From positions 124,001 to 188,000 of the forward strand of contig JANYGP010000071.1 in NCBI GenBank assembly GCA_025362315.1: 64,000 nucleotides of DNA, in the 5' to 3' direction. This document shows positions 1-10,591 of this stretch, piece after piece (the first letter of the stretch is position 1; the number at the start of each line of letters is the position of its first letter). The notes below the pieces were generated by a model, which saw only the letters and a list, made by a program, of their open reading frames with translations, was not told where the DNA came from and ran no database searches. The DNA comes from Polaromonas sp. GTDB lineage: Bacteria; Pseudomonadota; Gammaproteobacteria; Burkholderiales; Burkholderiaceae_C. A program made the position numbers and the translations under genes.

Positions 1-1
1 A

Positions 2-793
2 GCCAAAGACCTGAGCGTTCGCTTTGGCGGTGTGCTGGCTGTCAACAAGGTCAGCTTTGATGTCAGGCAGGGCGAAGTATTCACGCTGATTGGCCCCAAC
101 GGTGCAGGCAAAACCACCGTGTTCAACCTGATCAGCCGCATATACACGCCAACCCACGGCGCGCTGAAGTTTGACGGCACAGACCTGCTGGCGCAACCGG
201 CTCATGCCATTGCCAGCCTGGGCATCGCCAGAACTTTCCAGAATATTGAACTGTTCGAGCATGCCAGCGTGCTGCACAACATGCTGGTCGGGCAGCACAC
301 CCAGCGCGCGCTGAAAAGCGTTGCCGGGCTGTGGCGGGAAATGTTTTTTACCCGGTCAGCGCGAGCGTCAGAAATAGCAGCGCGTGAAAAGGTTGAGCAC
401 ACCATTGAACTGCTGGACTTGCAGCATTACCGCGACACGATGGTTGCTGGCCTGCCGTATGGCGTTCGCAAGGTGGTTGAACTGGCAAGAGCTTTGTGCG
501 CCGAGCCCAAACTGCTGCTGCTTGACGAGCCATCGTCTGGCCTGAATGTTGAAGAAACCGAGGACATGGCGTTCTGGATTCAGGACATTCAGCGTGAGCT
601 GGGCATCACGGTGCTGATGGTGGAACACGACATGACACTGGTGTCCAAGGTGTCAGACCGGGTGCTGGCCATGAGCCAGGGCGAGGTATTGGCCATGGGC
701 ACACCACGCGAAGTGCAAACACACCCGGGGGTGATTGAAGCGTATTTGGGTTTGGTCGATGATGTCAGCAGCCTGCGCAGAAAGGCAGCATGA
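2..793 (+). CDS. livG: Branched-chain amino acid ABC transporter ATPase, 5' partial
   Basis: One of the two cytoplasmic ATPases that power uptake of leucine, isoleucine, valine or similar ligands. The reading frame is open from base 2 (A-K-D-L-S-V-R-F-G-G...), so the start lies left of the window; the GTG at 32 is internal. Visible: Walker A GPNGAGKTT, a LivG-style signature LPYGVRKVVELARAL, Walker B LLLLDEPSSGLN, and the switch histidine in VEHDM. Its TGA overlaps the livF ATG at 790 (ATGA), indicating one operon. 263 residues are visible; I see no defect other than the window edge. Confidence 0.93.
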   Translation, partial: AKDLSVRFGGVLAVNKVSFDVRQGEVFTLIGPNGAGKTTVFNLISRIYTPTHGALKFDGTDLLAQPAHAIASLGIARTFQNIELFEHASVLHNMLVGQHTQRALKSVAGLWREMFFTRSARASEIAAREKVEHTIELLDLQHYRDTMVAGLPYGVRKVVELARALCAEPKLLLLDEPSSGLNVEETEDMAFWIQDIQRELGITVLMVEHDMTLVSKVSDRVLAMSQGEVLAMGTPREVQTHPGVIEAYLGLVDDVSSLRRKAA

Positions 794-1581
794 TCGACAT
801 TGCGCCCACAGTCGAACCGATCCTGAAGCTGCTCAATGTAGAAAGCGCCTACGGCCCCATCAAGGCCATTCGCGGCGTGAGCCTGCAAGTGCGCAAGGGC
901 GAAATCGCCACCGTGCTGGGCAGCAACGGCGCCGGCAAAAGCACAATTTTAAAAACCATCAGCGGCATCATTGACCCGCGCAAGGGCAGCATTGCATTCA
1001 AGGGCCAGGACATCACGGCTTGCGATCCGGGCCACATCGTGCGCAGCGGCTTGTCGCATGTGCCAGAAGGACGTGAGGTGTTCCCACTGCTGTCGGTGCG
1101 TGACAACCTGATGATGGGAGCCTACACACGGGCAGACCGCGACGGCGTTGCCCAAGACATGGAAACCGTGTTCAGCTACTTTCCAATTTTGAGGGAGCGC
1201 TCGGCTCAGGATGCAGGGCTGCTGTCTGGCGGGCAGCAACAGATGCTGTCTATCAGCCGGGCGCTGATGGCCAAGCCTGATCTGATGTTGCTGGACGAAC
1301 CCAGCCTGGGTTTGTCGCCCAAACTGACCAAGGAAATTTTTGAAATAGTGGTGCGCATCAACCGCGAGCGGGGCACCACTATTTTGCTGGTTGAACAAAA
1401 TGCCAACATGGCGCTGAATGCGTCTGACTATGGGTATGTGCTGGAAAACGGCCGCATTGTGATGGAAGACACCACAAGCAAGCTGCGTGAAAAAGACGAC
1501 ATCAAGGAGTTTTATTTGGGGCTGAAGGAAGACAGTGTGCGCGGGGAGCGGCGCTGGAAAAAGAAAAAGAATTGGCGGTAA
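790..1581 (+). CDS. livF: Branched-chain amino acid ABC transporter ATPase LivF
   Basis: Second ATPase of the LivFG pair, which together drive the LivHM permeases (not in this window). The 263-aa protein has Walker A GSNGAGKST near residue 45, signature LSGGQQQMLSISRAL, Walker B LMLLDEPSLGLSP and the switch His/Gln region VEQNAN. It is longer than a typical LivF (~235 aa) because of a short N-terminal lead and a basic C-terminal tail ending in a Lys-rich stretch. Translation is probably coupled to livG through the ATGA overlap. The next gene starts 3 bases after its stop. Confidence 0.93.
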   Translation: MIDIAPTVEPILKLLNVESAYGPIKAIRGVSLQVRKGEIATVLGSNGAGKSTILKTISGIIDPRKGSIAFKGQDITACDPGHIVRSGLSHVPEGREVFPLLSVRDNLMMGAYTRADRDGVAQDMETVFSYFPILRERSAQDAGLLSGGQQQMLSISRALMAKPDLMLLDEPSLGLSPKLTKEIFEIVVRINRERGTTILLVEQNANMALNASDYGYVLENGRIVMEDTTSKLREKDDIKEFYLGLKEDSVRGERRWKKKKNWR

Positions 1582-1584
1582 GCA

Positions 1585-3468
1585 ATGACCACACCGATGC
1601 AAAACTTGTGGACGTTGACAAAGCCGGTGGCACCCGACACCCGGGTACAGATGGCAGGCGACACGATACCCAAAATGTTCTGGAACGCAGCTGCCGCGCG
1701 CCAGGACACGACGTGGCTGCGGCAAAAAGAACTCGGTATCTGGCGCGGCTGGACCTGGGCGCAATGTGCCCAGGCTGTACGCGAGCTGGCGCTTGGCCTG
1801 ACGGCCCTTAACTTTCAGGCAGGCAGCGTCGCCGCCATTCTGGCCAATACACGCGCTGAGTGGGTACTGGCTGACCTGGCCATCCTGTCAGCCGGTGGCG
1901 TTGTCAACGGCGTGTACCCCACCGACGCTGCGTCCCAGCTGGCCTATCTCTGCGAAGACTCAAGCACCCGCGTTTTATTTGTGGAAGACGAAGAACAACT
2001 TGACAAAGCGCTGGAGGTTCGCTCTGGCCTGCCGCTGCTCACGCACATCATCGTGATGGACATGGACGGACTGCGGCGCTTTGATGACCCGATGGTGATG
2101 GGCTATGACGCATTGCGCGCGCTGGGACGAGGTGTGTTGCAGGACTCAGGCGGTAAAGCACAAGCGTTGCTGGAAGAACGCATCGACAGCCGCAGTGAAA
2201 AAGACCTGGCCATTTTGGTGTACACGTCGGGCACCACAGGCAAGCCAAAAGGCGCCATGCACAGCCACCATGGCCTGGTCTCGTCGCTGCGCAATATTGG
2301 CGTTTTGTTTCCGCTGGACCAGCGCGATGAGCGCATGTGTTTTTTACCGCTGTGCCACATTGCTGAACGCATGCTGGGCGCCTACTCATCGCTGTACAGC
2401 GGTGCAGTGCTGAATTTTGTCGAAAACCCCGACACGATTCCTGAAAATGTTCGCGAGATTCAGCCCACTGTGTTTTTTGCCGTGCCACGCGTTTGGGAAA
2501 AGTTTTATTCGGGTGTGGTGATTGCACTGAAAGATTCCGGCAAATTGCAACAACTGGCTTATGCCTGGAGCATTGGCGTAGGACATGACATCGCAGAACG
2601 CGTGCTGGCGCAGAAAAATCAAACACCCTGGTTGACATTTAAGTTTGCTGTTGCGCGACTGCTGGTGCTGAACAATGTGCGCAAAATGATCGGCATCCAC
2701 CGTGTCCGGTATTTGCTGACTGGCGCCGCGCCTATTGCCCCGGATTTGATCCGCTGGTACCTGGCACTTGGCCTGCCCATGCTGGAAGGTTTTGGCATGA
2801 CAGAAACAACGGCCATGGGTTCGGCCCAGCCCATTCATCACATCAAGCCCGGCACAATTGGCAAGGCGTCTTACGGCTGCGAAATGCAGATTGACCCGGC
2901 CAACTGTGAAATACTGGTTCGCGGCCCGAATGTCTTCATGGGTTACCTGAATATGCCAGAAAAAACTCGTGAGGCGATCGACGCCGACGGCTGGCTGCAC
3001 ACCGGTGATGTGGGCACGATAGACGCTGACGGGTACTTGAAAATCACCGATCGGATGAAAGACATCATCATCACGGCAGGCGGCAAAAACATCACGCCAA
3101 GCGAGCTTGAAAACGAGTTGAAATTTTCACCCTACATCACCGATGCAGTGGTCACTGGGGACAAAAAGCCGTACCTCGTCTGCATCATCATGATCGACCA
3201 GGAAAATGTTGAAAAATTTGCCCAGGACAACGACGTGCCGTTCAGCAACTACAGCAGTCTGACCCGGTGCGCGCAAGTACAACAGCTGGTGCAAGAGGAA
3301 ATCAACCGCGTCAACAAGAAATTTGCCCGGGTGGAGCAGATCAAGAAATTCTGGTTGCTCGATGTGCAACTGTCGGCGGAAGACGATGAGCTTACACCGA
3401 CCATGAAACTCAAACGTCAGTTTGTGCAAGCCAAATATGCGGCGCAAATTGACACCCTGTATCGCTAG
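1585..3468 (+). CDS. Long-chain acyl-CoA synthetase (AMP-forming)
   Basis: Member of the AMP-dependent synthetase/ligase superfamily that activates a carboxylic acid, probably a fatty acid, to its CoA thioester through an acyl-adenylate. The P-loop-like motif YTSGTTGKPKG lies near residue 215, followed by the GFGMTETT motif and the hinge/catalytic region ITAGGKNITPSE. The 627-aa length fits the FAA1/FadD15-like group. It sits between livF and a Liv-type binding protein with only 3 bases upstream, so it is co-transcribed with the transporter. This arrangement is common in Burkholderiales and suggests that the transported ligand may be an organic or aromatic acid rather than an amino acid (inference). 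Confidence 0.9.
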   Translation: MTTPMQNLWTLTKPVAPDTRVQMAGDTIPKMFWNAAAARQDTTWLRQKELGIWRGWTWAQCAQAVRELALGLTALNFQAGSVAAILANTRAEWVLADLAILSAGGVVNGVYPTDAASQLAYLCEDSSTRVLFVEDEEQLDKALEVRSGLPLLTHIIVMDMDGLRRFDDPMVMGYDALRALGRGVLQDSGGKAQALLEERIDSRSEKDLAILVYTSGTTGKPKGAMHSHHGLVSSLRNIGVLFPLDQRDERMCFLPLCHIAERMLGAYSSLYSGAVLNFVENPDTIPENVREIQPTVFFAVPRVWEKFYSGVVIALKDSGKLQQLAYAWSIGVGHDIAERVLAQKNQTPWLTFKFAVARLLVLNNVRKMIGIHRVRYLLTGAAPIAPDLIRWYLALGLPMLEGFGMTETTAMGSAQPIHHIKPGTIGKASYGCEMQIDPANCEILVRGPNVFMGYLNMPEKTREAIDADGWLHTGDVGTIDADGYLKITDRMKDIIITAGGKNITPSELENELKFSPYITDAVVTGDKKPYLVCIIMIDQENVEKFAQDNDVPFSNYSSLTRCAQVQQLVQEEINRVNKKFARVEQIKKFWLLDVQLSAEDDELTPTMKLKRQFVQAKYAAQIDTLYR

Positions 3469-3498
3469 TTGGATTATTTTTTACAAGGAGACAAAATC

Positions 3499-4671
3499 AT
3501 GAAGTTACCCATCATTCTCAAGGCGCTGCTCGCAGGTGCTATCGCTGCAGGAACAGTCCAGGCACTGGCGCAGGGCCAGGGTGTCAGCAAAACAGAAATT
3601 CTGGTCGGCACCATTCTTGACCAGTCTGGCCCGCTGGCTGGTTTTGGAAAGCAGGCACGCCTGGGCATGCAGCTGCGGGTGGACGAGATCAACGAGCAGG
3701 GCGGCATCAATGGGCGCAAGGTCAAGCTGCTGGTTGAAGACGACGGTTACGATCCTAAAAAAGCAGTGCTGGCGGCGCAAAAGCTGGTGAACCAGGACAA
3801 GATTTTCATCATGGCGGGGCATTTGGGCACTGCGCAAAATCTGGCATCGATGCCGGTACAGGCCGAAAAAAACATCATCAACTTTTTTCCCATCACAGCT
3901 GCACGGGAGATGTATGAGCCGCTGGACCGCCTGAAATATTCATTCGCTGCCACTTACTTCGACCAGATTCGCGAAGCGCTGCCGCCGCTGGCCAAAGAAA
4001 AAAACGCCAAAAAGATTTGTGCAATTTACCAGGACGACGACTTTGGCCTGGAAGTGCTGCGGGGTGCTGAAGCGGGCCTGAAAGCGGCCAATATGACACT
4101 GGTTGAGAAAACCAGCTTCAAACGCGGCGCCACGGACTTTTCAAGCCAGGTCGCCAAGATGAAAGCCTCGGGTTGTGAAATGGTGGTGCTGGGCACCATC
4201 ATTCGCGAAACCATAGGCACAATTGGCGAAAGCCGCAAAACAGGCTTTAATCCAGTGTTTCTGGGTTCCAGCGCGGCCTATACGGACCTGATTCACAAAC
4301 TGGGCGGCGCGGCAATGAATGGCTTGTATGCCACGCACACCGTGCAGCACCCCTACCTGGACGAAGCATCCCAGCCCATGCGGTTTTGGGCCAACAAGTA
4401 CAAAACCAAATTTACCGATGATCCAACCGTATTTTCGGTCTATGGCTACTTCATCATTGATGCGTTTATCAAGGCTGCCCAAAAAGCCGGTCCCAACCTG
4501 ACAACCGACACCTTCATCAAGGCCATGGACGCCACGACCATCCCGCCTGATATTTTTGGCAGCCCCACCATGTCATTCACGTCCACAAAGCGTTTGGGAA
4601 ATGACCTGTCAAGGATGTCACAGATCACTGACGGCAAGTGGAAAGTGGTTTCTGATTACGCAAAGCGCTAG
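3499..4671 (+). CDS. Periplasmic binding protein, Leu/Ile/Val family
   Basis: Receptor of the ABC transporter encoded just upstream. The start at 3499 is chosen because an AAGGAG ribosome site lies 10-15 bases before it and the protein then opens with a clear signal peptide (MKLPIILKALLAGAIAAGT..., cleavage after ALA near residue 24). The mature part begins with the typical I-L-V-G-T-I-L-D-Q-S-G-P-L-A-G opening of type I periplasmic binding proteins. 390 aa, a normal length. The gene is 30 bases after the acyl-CoA synthetase. The ligand cannot be told from sequence; the linked synthetase argues against plain leucine uptake. Confidence 0.9.
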   Translation: MKLPIILKALLAGAIAAGTVQALAQGQGVSKTEILVGTILDQSGPLAGFGKQARLGMQLRVDEINEQGGINGRKVKLLVEDDGYDPKKAVLAAQKLVNQDKIFIMAGHLGTAQNLASMPVQAEKNIINFFPITAAREMYEPLDRLKYSFAATYFDQIREALPPLAKEKNAKKICAIYQDDDFGLEVLRGAEAGLKAANMTLVEKTSFKRGATDFSSQVAKMKASGCEMVVLGTIIRETIGTIGESRKTGFNPVFLGSSAAYTDLIHKLGGAAMNGLYATHTVQHPYLDEASQPMRFWANKYKTKFTDDPTVFSVYGYFIIDAFIKAAQKAGPNLTTDTFIKAMDATTIPPDIFGSPTMSFTSTKRLGNDLSRMSQITDGKWKVVSDYAKR

Positions 4672-4749
4672 TCGGTTTGAATGAATTGTGCAGACCATGA
4701 GAAAATCCAGAATCAAGCCGCTTGGCGCAACTTATTCAGGACTTATCTC

Positions 4750-5854
4750 ATGGAAGCAGAACACATCAACGCCATTGGCAACCAGCTGGCAGACCTGAGC
4801 ACGCGTGTCAACGAACTCAGGGGGTATCTTTGACTACCCTGCCAAAGAACGCAAGTTAAACGAGGTCAACGCCGCGCTGGAAGACCCGAAGGTTTGGGAC
4901 AACCCCAAGCGCGCGCAGGAACTGGGTAAAGAGAAAAAATCCCTTGAGGATGTGGTGCAGGTGATCACCCGCCTGACCACTGAGCTGGCCGATAACGCCG
5001 AACTTTTTGACATGGCCAAGGACGAAGGCGACGAACAGGGCATGCAGTCCATTGAGGGCGAAGCTGCCAAAGTCGCGGTTGAAGTTGAAAAGATGGAATT
5101 TCGCCGGATGTTCAATAACCCGGCTGACCCACTCAATTGCTTTCTGGATGTGCAGTCAGGCGCTGGCGGCACTGAAGCCTGTGACTGGGCATCCATGCTG
5201 CTGCGCCAGTACCTGAAGTACGCCGAGCGCAAGGGATTCAAAACCACGATTGAAGATGAAACCGCTGGCGATACCGCAGGCATCAAGGGCGCGACCATCA
5301 AGATTGAAGGCGAATATGCGTTTGGCTTGCTGCGCACCGAAACAGGCGTGCACCGCCTGGTGCGCAAGTCCCCGTTTGACTCGTCAGGCGGCAGACACAC
5401 CTCATTTGCGTCGATTTTTGTGTACCCCGAAATTGACGATTCGATTGAAATTGACATCAACCCGTCAGACGTGCGGGTCGACACGTTCAGGGCCAGCGGC
5501 GCGGGCGGCCAGCACATCAACAAAACCGATTCAGCCGTGCGCCTGACGCACTTGCCCACCGGCATCGTGGTGCAGTGCCAGGACGGCCGCAGCCAGCACG
5601 GCAACCGAGACGTGGCATGGAAGCGCCTGCGCTCCCGCCTGTATGACTTTGAGCTGCGAAAACAACAGGAAGCCCAACAAAAGCTGGAAGACACCAAAAC
5701 CGACGTGGGCTGGGGCCACCAGATTCGCAGTTACGTGCTGGACAACAGCCGTATCAAAGACCTGCGCACCAACTACGAAACATCCGCCACGCAAAAGGTG
5801 CTGGACGGAGATCTGGACCAATTTATTGAAGCCAGTTTGAAGCAGGGCGTGTGA
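4750..5854 (+). CDS. prfB: Peptide chain release factor 2 (programmed +1 frameshift)
   Basis: RF2 ends translation at UGA and UAA codons. It is read as join(4750..4830, 4832..5854): the first 27 codons from ATG 4750 end in CTT followed by an in-frame TGA at 4831, and a +1 shift gives Leu-Asp-Tyr-Pro and continues to 5854, for 367 aa, the normal RF2 length. Visible are the anticodon-like SPF motif ([13 protein letters not shown]) and the catalytic GGQ ([16 protein letters not shown]). Without the shift the product would be a 27-residue peptide. It lies upstream of a HAD phosphatase whose ATG overlaps the stop by one base. Confidence 0.97.
4819..4834 (+). promoter_or_regulatory. RF2 autoregulatory frameshift site
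   Basis: The 16 bases AGGGGGTATCTTTGAC match the classical prfB recoding signal: an internal Shine-Dalgarno-like AGGGGG, the slippery CTT codon, the in-frame TGA and the C that weakens termination. When RF2 is scarce the ribosome slips +1 and makes more RF2. This is established for E. coli prfB; here it rests on sequence identity. Confidence 0.96.
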
Positions 5855-6519
5855 TGGTGGCTTTGATTTTTGACATGGATGGAACCATGATTGATTCCAT
5901 GCCGTTTCATCAAAAAAGCTGGCGTGTGTTCGCGCAAAAACACGGCCTTGAAATCGATATTGCTGACCTGATGCGGCGTACAACTGGCCGCACTGGTGCA
6001 GAGTGCATGAGCGAGCTGTTCCAGCGCCAGATCGAGCCCGCAGCAGCGTGGGAACTGATTGCTGAAAAAGAGGCGATATACCGCGAACTTTTTGCGCCAG
6101 TATTTGCAGAGGTAGCCGGTTACAAGCAGTTTGCCGCCCAAGCACACAGCTTGGGCTTCAAGTTGGGCGTTGGCACTGCCGGCGACAAACACAACATTTC
6201 GTTTGCCATGTCGCATCTGAAAATGTTGACTCCACCCTCCATCATCGTGGGTGGCGATGAGGGCTTGCCGGGCAAGCCAGATCCAGCCATATTTCTGGAA
6301 GTTGCAAAGCGTTTGAACGTCCACCCAACCGATTGCGTCGTTTTTGAAGACGCACCTTTTGGCATAGAGGCCGCGCGGCGCGCGAGCATGCGCGCCGTTG
6401 CGATTTGCAGCACCCATAGTGCAGCTGAATTGGCTGGCCCGCATGTGCTGGCCAGCGTGCGTGACTTCACGGCGCTTGCCCCTGACTTTTTGTCAGCACT
6501 GGCTTATTCAAGCCATTGA
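5854..6519 (+). CDS. HAD-superfamily phosphatase (beta-phosphoglucomutase-like)
   Basis: A 221-aa haloacid dehalogenase-type hydrolase with motif I FDMDGTMIDSMPFH at the very N-terminus (nucleophile and acid Asp), motif III Lys in PGKPDPAIFLEVAKRL and motif IV FEDAPFGIEAARRASM. The cap lies between motifs I and II, as in the phosphoglycolate phosphatase / beta-phosphoglucomutase group. The substrate cannot be assigned; a sugar phosphate is likely. The start at 5854 overlaps the prfB stop (TGATG); a GTG at 5851 would add one residue. Confidence 0.88.
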   Translation: MVALIFDMDGTMIDSMPFHQKSWRVFAQKHGLEIDIADLMRRTTGRTGAECMSELFQRQIEPAAAWELIAEKEAIYRELFAPVFAEVAGYKQFAAQAHSLGFKLGVGTAGDKHNISFAMSHLKMLTPPSIIVGGDEGLPGKPDPAIFLEVAKRLNVHPTDCVVFEDAPFGIEAARRASMRAVAICSTHSAAELAGPHVLASVRDFTALAPDFLSALAYSSH

Positions 6520-6590
6520 AATTGCACTTGTGCTGTAGCCAATTCAACATCAATTTATGAATTCAATATTCTCTCGATTGGAGACCCCCC

Positions 6591-9353
6591 ATGCTTCGTG
6601 AAGGCCAAGCCCCGGCGATATCAATCAACCGCGCTGACTACAGCGCCCCCGCCTACTGGATAGACACAGTCGACCTGTGCTTTGACCTCGACCCGGTCAA
6701 AACGCGTGTGCTGAACAAGATGACGCTGCGCCGCAATGCGGATGTAGCGGCCCAGCCGCTGCGCCTGGATGGTGAAGACCTTAACTTGTCCCGGGTGCTG
6801 GTCAATGGACAGGGCACGTCATTCAAGATGGACGGCAACCAGCTGGTGCTGGAAAACCTGCCTGAGGGCGATCAGCCTTTTGCGCTTGAAATTTTCACCA
6901 CCACCAACCCGTTAAAAAATACGAAGCTGATGGGCTTGTATGTCAGCAACGATTCGTTCTTTACCCAGTGCGAGGCCGAAGGCTTCAGGCGCATCACTTA
7001 CTTTTTAGACCGCCCCGATGTGATGGCGATGTATACAGTGACGCTGCGGGCTGATAAGGCAAAGTTCCCAGTGTTGCTGTCAAACGGAAATCTGATCGAG
7101 CAAGGCACGCTGGAGGATGGCCGGCACTTTGCCAAGTGGGTTGACCCGCACAAAAAGCCTGCTTATCTGTTCGCATTGGTTGCAGGCCAGCTGGTGTGCC
7201 GAGAGCAACGCATCACCTCACGCGCAGGCAAAAATCACACACTGCAGGTCTATGTGCGCCCCGGTGACCTGGACAAGACCGAGCACGCAATGAATTCACT
7301 GATTCACTCCGTTGCTTGGGACGAAGCGCGCTTTGGTTTGCCTTTGGACCTGGACCGCTTCATGATTGTGGCCACCAGCGACTTCAACATGGGCGCGATG
7401 GAAAACAAGGGCTTGAATATCTTCAACACCAAATACGTGCTGGCTAACCAGGCCACGGCGACAGACGCTGACTTTGGCAACATTGAAAGCGTGGTCGGCC
7501 ACGAGTATTTTCACAACTGGACGGGCAATCGCGTCACTTGCCGCGACTGGTTTCAGTTGTCGCTGAAAGAGGGTTTAACGGTTTTCCGTGATCAGGAATT
7601 CAGCCAAGATTTATGCGGTGAAGCTTCAGCCCGAGCAGTGAAGCGAATTGAAGATGTTCGCGTGTTACGCACTGCCCAGTTCCCGGAAGATGCCGGCCCG
7701 ATGTCCCACCCGGTGCGGCCAGACAGCTACGTAGAAATCAGCAACTTTTACACCGTGACGATTTATGAAAAAGGTGCTGAAGTGGTGCGCATGATGCAGA
7801 CACTGGTTGCTGATGCACTTGACCCAGTTGGCCGGGCAGGTTTTGCCAAAGGCATGACGCTGTATTTTGAGCGGCATGACGGCCACGCGGTGACGTGTGA
7901 CGACTTTGCAAAAGCCATTGCAGATGCCAACCCTGCATCAAACTTAGCCCGCCTGCTGCCGAAGTTCAAGCGATGGTACAGCCAGGCCGGCACGCCGCGC
8001 GTGACGGCGAACGGCGTGTATGACGCTGCAGCCGGTACCTACACGCTAACGCTTGCCCAAAGCGGCGCGCCTTCATCAGGTCAAGCAACCAAGGAGCCGT
8101 TTGTCATTCCAGTTGCAATGGGTTTGCTGGGTGCCGATGGTCAAGACATGGCGTTGCAACTTGCTGGTGGGGCGACTCAAAAAGCTGCGACCCTGAGCAC
8201 AAGCATGACCTTGGTGTTGACCCAAGCCACAGAAACTTTCACCTTCACGGGCATGAATGAAGAGCCAGTGCCGTCCATTCTGCGCGGCTTCACTGCGCCA
8301 GTCGTACTGGACTTTGACTACACCGATGCGCAGCTGCTCCACTTAATGAGCCACGACAGTGACGCATTTAATCAGTGGGAAGCTGGGCAAAGGCTGGCTG
8401 TACGTTCTGCGTTGCTTGCTATCACTTCAATAGCTGCTAGCGCATATAATACGTCGGCTACAGTACTAAATGATGCGGAAAATAAGGTACTGGACGATAC
8501 TTATCTGACTGCAATGCGAGAAGTGCTGCACAACCCGAAATTGGACGCGGCGTTCAAAGAGCTCGTGTTGACGTTGCCATCAGAAATCTATCTTGCCGAA
8601 CAACTGGACGTGGTGGACCCGCAGCAGATTCATGCTGTGCGTGAAGCCATGCGCCAGCAGCTTGCCGTCAGTCTGCAGGATGACTGGGCTACGGTATATG
8701 CAGGCAACCAGGACACCGGCAGCTACACACCAGATGCAGCATCATCGGGCCGTCGTGCGCTGGCGGGTATGGCATTGACGTACCTTTGTATTGCAGCTAC
8801 GGTATCAGGCAGTGATGAATGGCCCGGCAAAACTCTTCAGCGCTTCAACAGCGCCGGCAACATGACTGACCGCTTCAATGCGCTTGCTGCGCTGGTGACC
8901 AGTGGTCACAGCCTCGCAGCACAAGCGCTGACCCAGTTCCACGCCATGTTCAAGGACGATGCGCTGGTCATCGACAAATGGTTCAGCCTGCAGGCCGCCA
9001 GCCCTGACCGCAGCGGCAACGTTTTGCCAGCCATCAAGCAACTGATGAAGCACAAAGATTTCAGCCTGAAAAACCCGAACCGCGCACGCAGCGTGATCAG
9101 CACTTACTGCGCCAACCCGGCGGCTTTTCACCGGGCTGATGCGGCGGGCTATGTTTTCTGGAGTGAGCGTGTCATTGAACTTGACGCAATGAACCCACAA
9201 GTCGCCGCTCGCCTGGCACGCGCGCTTGACCGCTGGAGCAAATTGGCCGAGCCATACCGCGGCGCAGCGCGTGAAGCGATTGCCCGCGTTGCTGCAAGAA
9301 ATGATTTGAGCAAAGACACGCATGAAGTCATCACCCGGGCACTGGCCGCCTGA
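6591..9353 (+). CDS. pepN: Aminopeptidase N, with repeat-derived insertion
   Basis: Zinc aminopeptidase of family M1 that removes N-terminal residues from peptides in the cytoplasm. It has the substrate-binding GAMEN motif ([11 protein letters not shown]) and the zinc site HEYFHNW...[13 protein letters not shown] (two His and a Glu). At 920 aa it is longer than E. coli PepN (870 aa). Part of the excess is a ~20-residue stretch around residues 610-632 ([10 protein letters not shown]...) encoded by a copy of the dispersed ~55-bp repeat at about 8418-8472, which keeps the frame open. The start ATG 6591 follows a GGAG at 6581-6584. Confidence 0.94.
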   Translation: MLREGQAPAISINRADYSAPAYWIDTVDLCFDLDPVKTRVLNKMTLRRNADVAAQPLRLDGEDLNLSRVLVNGQGTSFKMDGNQLVLENLPEGDQPFALEIFTTTNPLKNTKLMGLYVSNDSFFTQCEAEGFRRITYFLDRPDVMAMYTVTLRADKAKFPVLLSNGNLIEQGTLEDGRHFAKWVDPHKKPAYLFALVAGQLVCREQRITSRAGKNHTLQVYVRPGDLDKTEHAMNSLIHSVAWDEARFGLPLDLDRFMIVATSDFNMGAMENKGLNIFNTKYVLANQATATDADFGNIESVVGHEYFHNWTGNRVTCRDWFQLSLKEGLTVFRDQEFSQDLCGEASARAVKRIEDVRVLRTAQFPEDAGPMSHPVRPDSYVEISNFYTVTIYEKGAEVVRMMQTLVADALDPVGRAGFAKGMTLYFERHDGHAVTCDDFAKAIADANPASNLARLLPKFKRWYSQAGTPRVTANGVYDAAAGTYTLTLAQSGAPSSGQATKEPFVIPVAMGLLGADGQDMALQLAGGATQKAATLSTSMTLVLTQATETFTFTGMNEEPVPSILRGFTAPVVLDFDYTDAQLLHLMSHDSDAFNQWEAGQRLAVRSALLAITSIAASAYNTSATVLNDAENKVLDDTYLTAMREVLHNPKLDAAFKELVLTLPSEIYLAEQLDVVDPQQIHAVREAMRQQLAVSLQDDWATVYAGNQDTGSYTPDAASSGRRALAGMALTYLCIAATVSGSDEWPGKTLQRFNSAGNMTDRFNALAALVTSGHSLAAQALTQFHAMFKDDALVIDKWFSLQAASPDRSGNVLPAIKQLMKHKDFSLKNPNRARSVISTYCANPAAFHRADAAGYVFWSERVIELDAMNPQVAARLARALDRWSKLAEPYRGAAREAIARVAARNDLSKDTHEVITRALAA
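8418..8472 (+). repeat. Dispersed ~55-bp palindromic repeat inside pepN
   Basis: Shares CAATAGCTGCTAGCGC followed by an AT-rich centre and GGCTACAG with intergenic copies near 20063, 49862, 53315, 55811 and 59911. It sits in the coding sequence of pepN without breaking the frame. The flanking protein sequence (...AVRSALLAI / [13 protein letters not shown]...) would read as continuous aminopeptidase if the segment were removed. Confidence 0.75.
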
Positions 9354-9372
9354 ACCTTCCAACGGAGTCATC

Positions 9373-10425
9373 ATGTCAAAAACCATTTCCCTAACCCGCT
9401 ATCTGGTAGAGCAGCAACGAAAAACTGCAACGCCCTCCGGTAGCGGAGGCCGCATTCCTCCTGAACTTCGGCTGTTGCTGGAAGTGGTGGCCAGAGCCTG
9501 CAAAAACATCAGCCATGCCGTCAACAAGGGCGCTCTGGGGAGCACTCTGGGCAGTGTGATGGGCAGTGCGGAAAGTGAAAACGTGCAGGGCGAAATTCAA
9601 AAAAAGCTCGACATCATTGCCAACGAAGTTCTGATTGAAGCCAACGAATGGGGCGGGCACCTGGCGGGCATGGCCAGTGAGGAAATGGAAGGCATTTACG
9701 CGGTGCCCAACCGCTATCCACAAGGCGAATACCTGCTGCTGTTTGACCCGCTGGATGGCTCCAGCAACATCGACATCAACGTCAGCATTGGCACCATCTT
9801 CAGCGTGTTGAAAATGCCTGAAGGCGGGCGCGCTGTTCATGAAGCAGACTTTTTGCAGGCAGGCAACAAACAGGTGGCGGCGGGTTATTGCCTTTACGGC
9901 CCGCAAACCACGCTGGTACTTACTGTAGGCGACGGTGTGGCCATGTTCACTCTGGACCGTGAGCAGGGCTCGTTCGTGCTGACAGAAGAAAACGTTCAGA
10001 TCCCCCCAGACACACAGGAATTTGCGATCAACATGAGCAACATGCGTCACTGGGACACACCGGTCAGACGCTATGTGGATGAATTGCTGGCAGGCAAAGA
10101 CGGTGTGCGCGGCAAGGACTTCAACATGCGATGGATAGCCGCGATGGTGGCCGATGTGCACCGCATTTTGTGCCGCGGCGGTGTCTTTATGTACCCATGG
10201 GACAAGCGTGAACCTGACAAAGCTGGCAAGCTCCGCCTGATGTATGAAGCCAACCCGATGAGCTGGCTGGTGGAGCAAGCCGGCGGCGCATCGACCAACT
10301 GCAAAGAGCGCATCATGGACTTGCAGCCGGGCAGACTGCATGAGCGGGTCAGTGTGGTGTTAGGGTCCAAAAATGAGGTTGAGCGTTTGACGGCTTACCA
10401 CCATGCCCATGTCAACGCGCTGTAG
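9373..10425 (+). CDS. fbp: Fructose-1,6-bisphosphatase, class I
   Basis: Hydrolyses fructose 1,6-bisphosphate to fructose 6-phosphate in gluconeogenesis or the Calvin cycle. The metal- and phosphate-binding motif [19 protein letters not shown] is present near residues 125-145, as is the later C-terminal substrate region with [20 protein letters not shown]. 350 aa, near the class I norm of ~335. The start at 9373 follows AACGGAG by 6 bases; earlier in-frame codons would run into pepN. It lies 19 bases after pepN. Confidence 0.95.
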   Translation: MSKTISLTRYLVEQQRKTATPSGSGGRIPPELRLLLEVVARACKNISHAVNKGALGSTLGSVMGSAESENVQGEIQKKLDIIANEVLIEANEWGGHLAGMASEEMEGIYAVPNRYPQGEYLLLFDPLDGSSNIDINVSIGTIFSVLKMPEGGRAVHEADFLQAGNKQVAAGYCLYGPQTTLVLTVGDGVAMFTLDREQGSFVLTEENVQIPPDTQEFAINMSNMRHWDTPVRRYVDELLAGKDGVRGKDFNMRWIAAMVADVHRILCRGGVFMYPWDKREPDKAGKLRLMYEANPMSWLVEQAGGASTNCKERIMDLQPGRLHERVSVVLGSKNEVERLTAYHHAHVNAL

Positions 10426-10591
10426 CACACACGGCACATAGAACCCGTTTATTGCCTGCAAAATAATATTGATGGCGGTGCGTTGCTGAGCGTTGTAGTC
10501 TGCTGTGCAGTGCAGGGTATTTTTTCCTACATGATGGACAAGCTTGGCCGCACTAGCATGAAAGCCTCCACCGACATGCGTACAGATCTCT

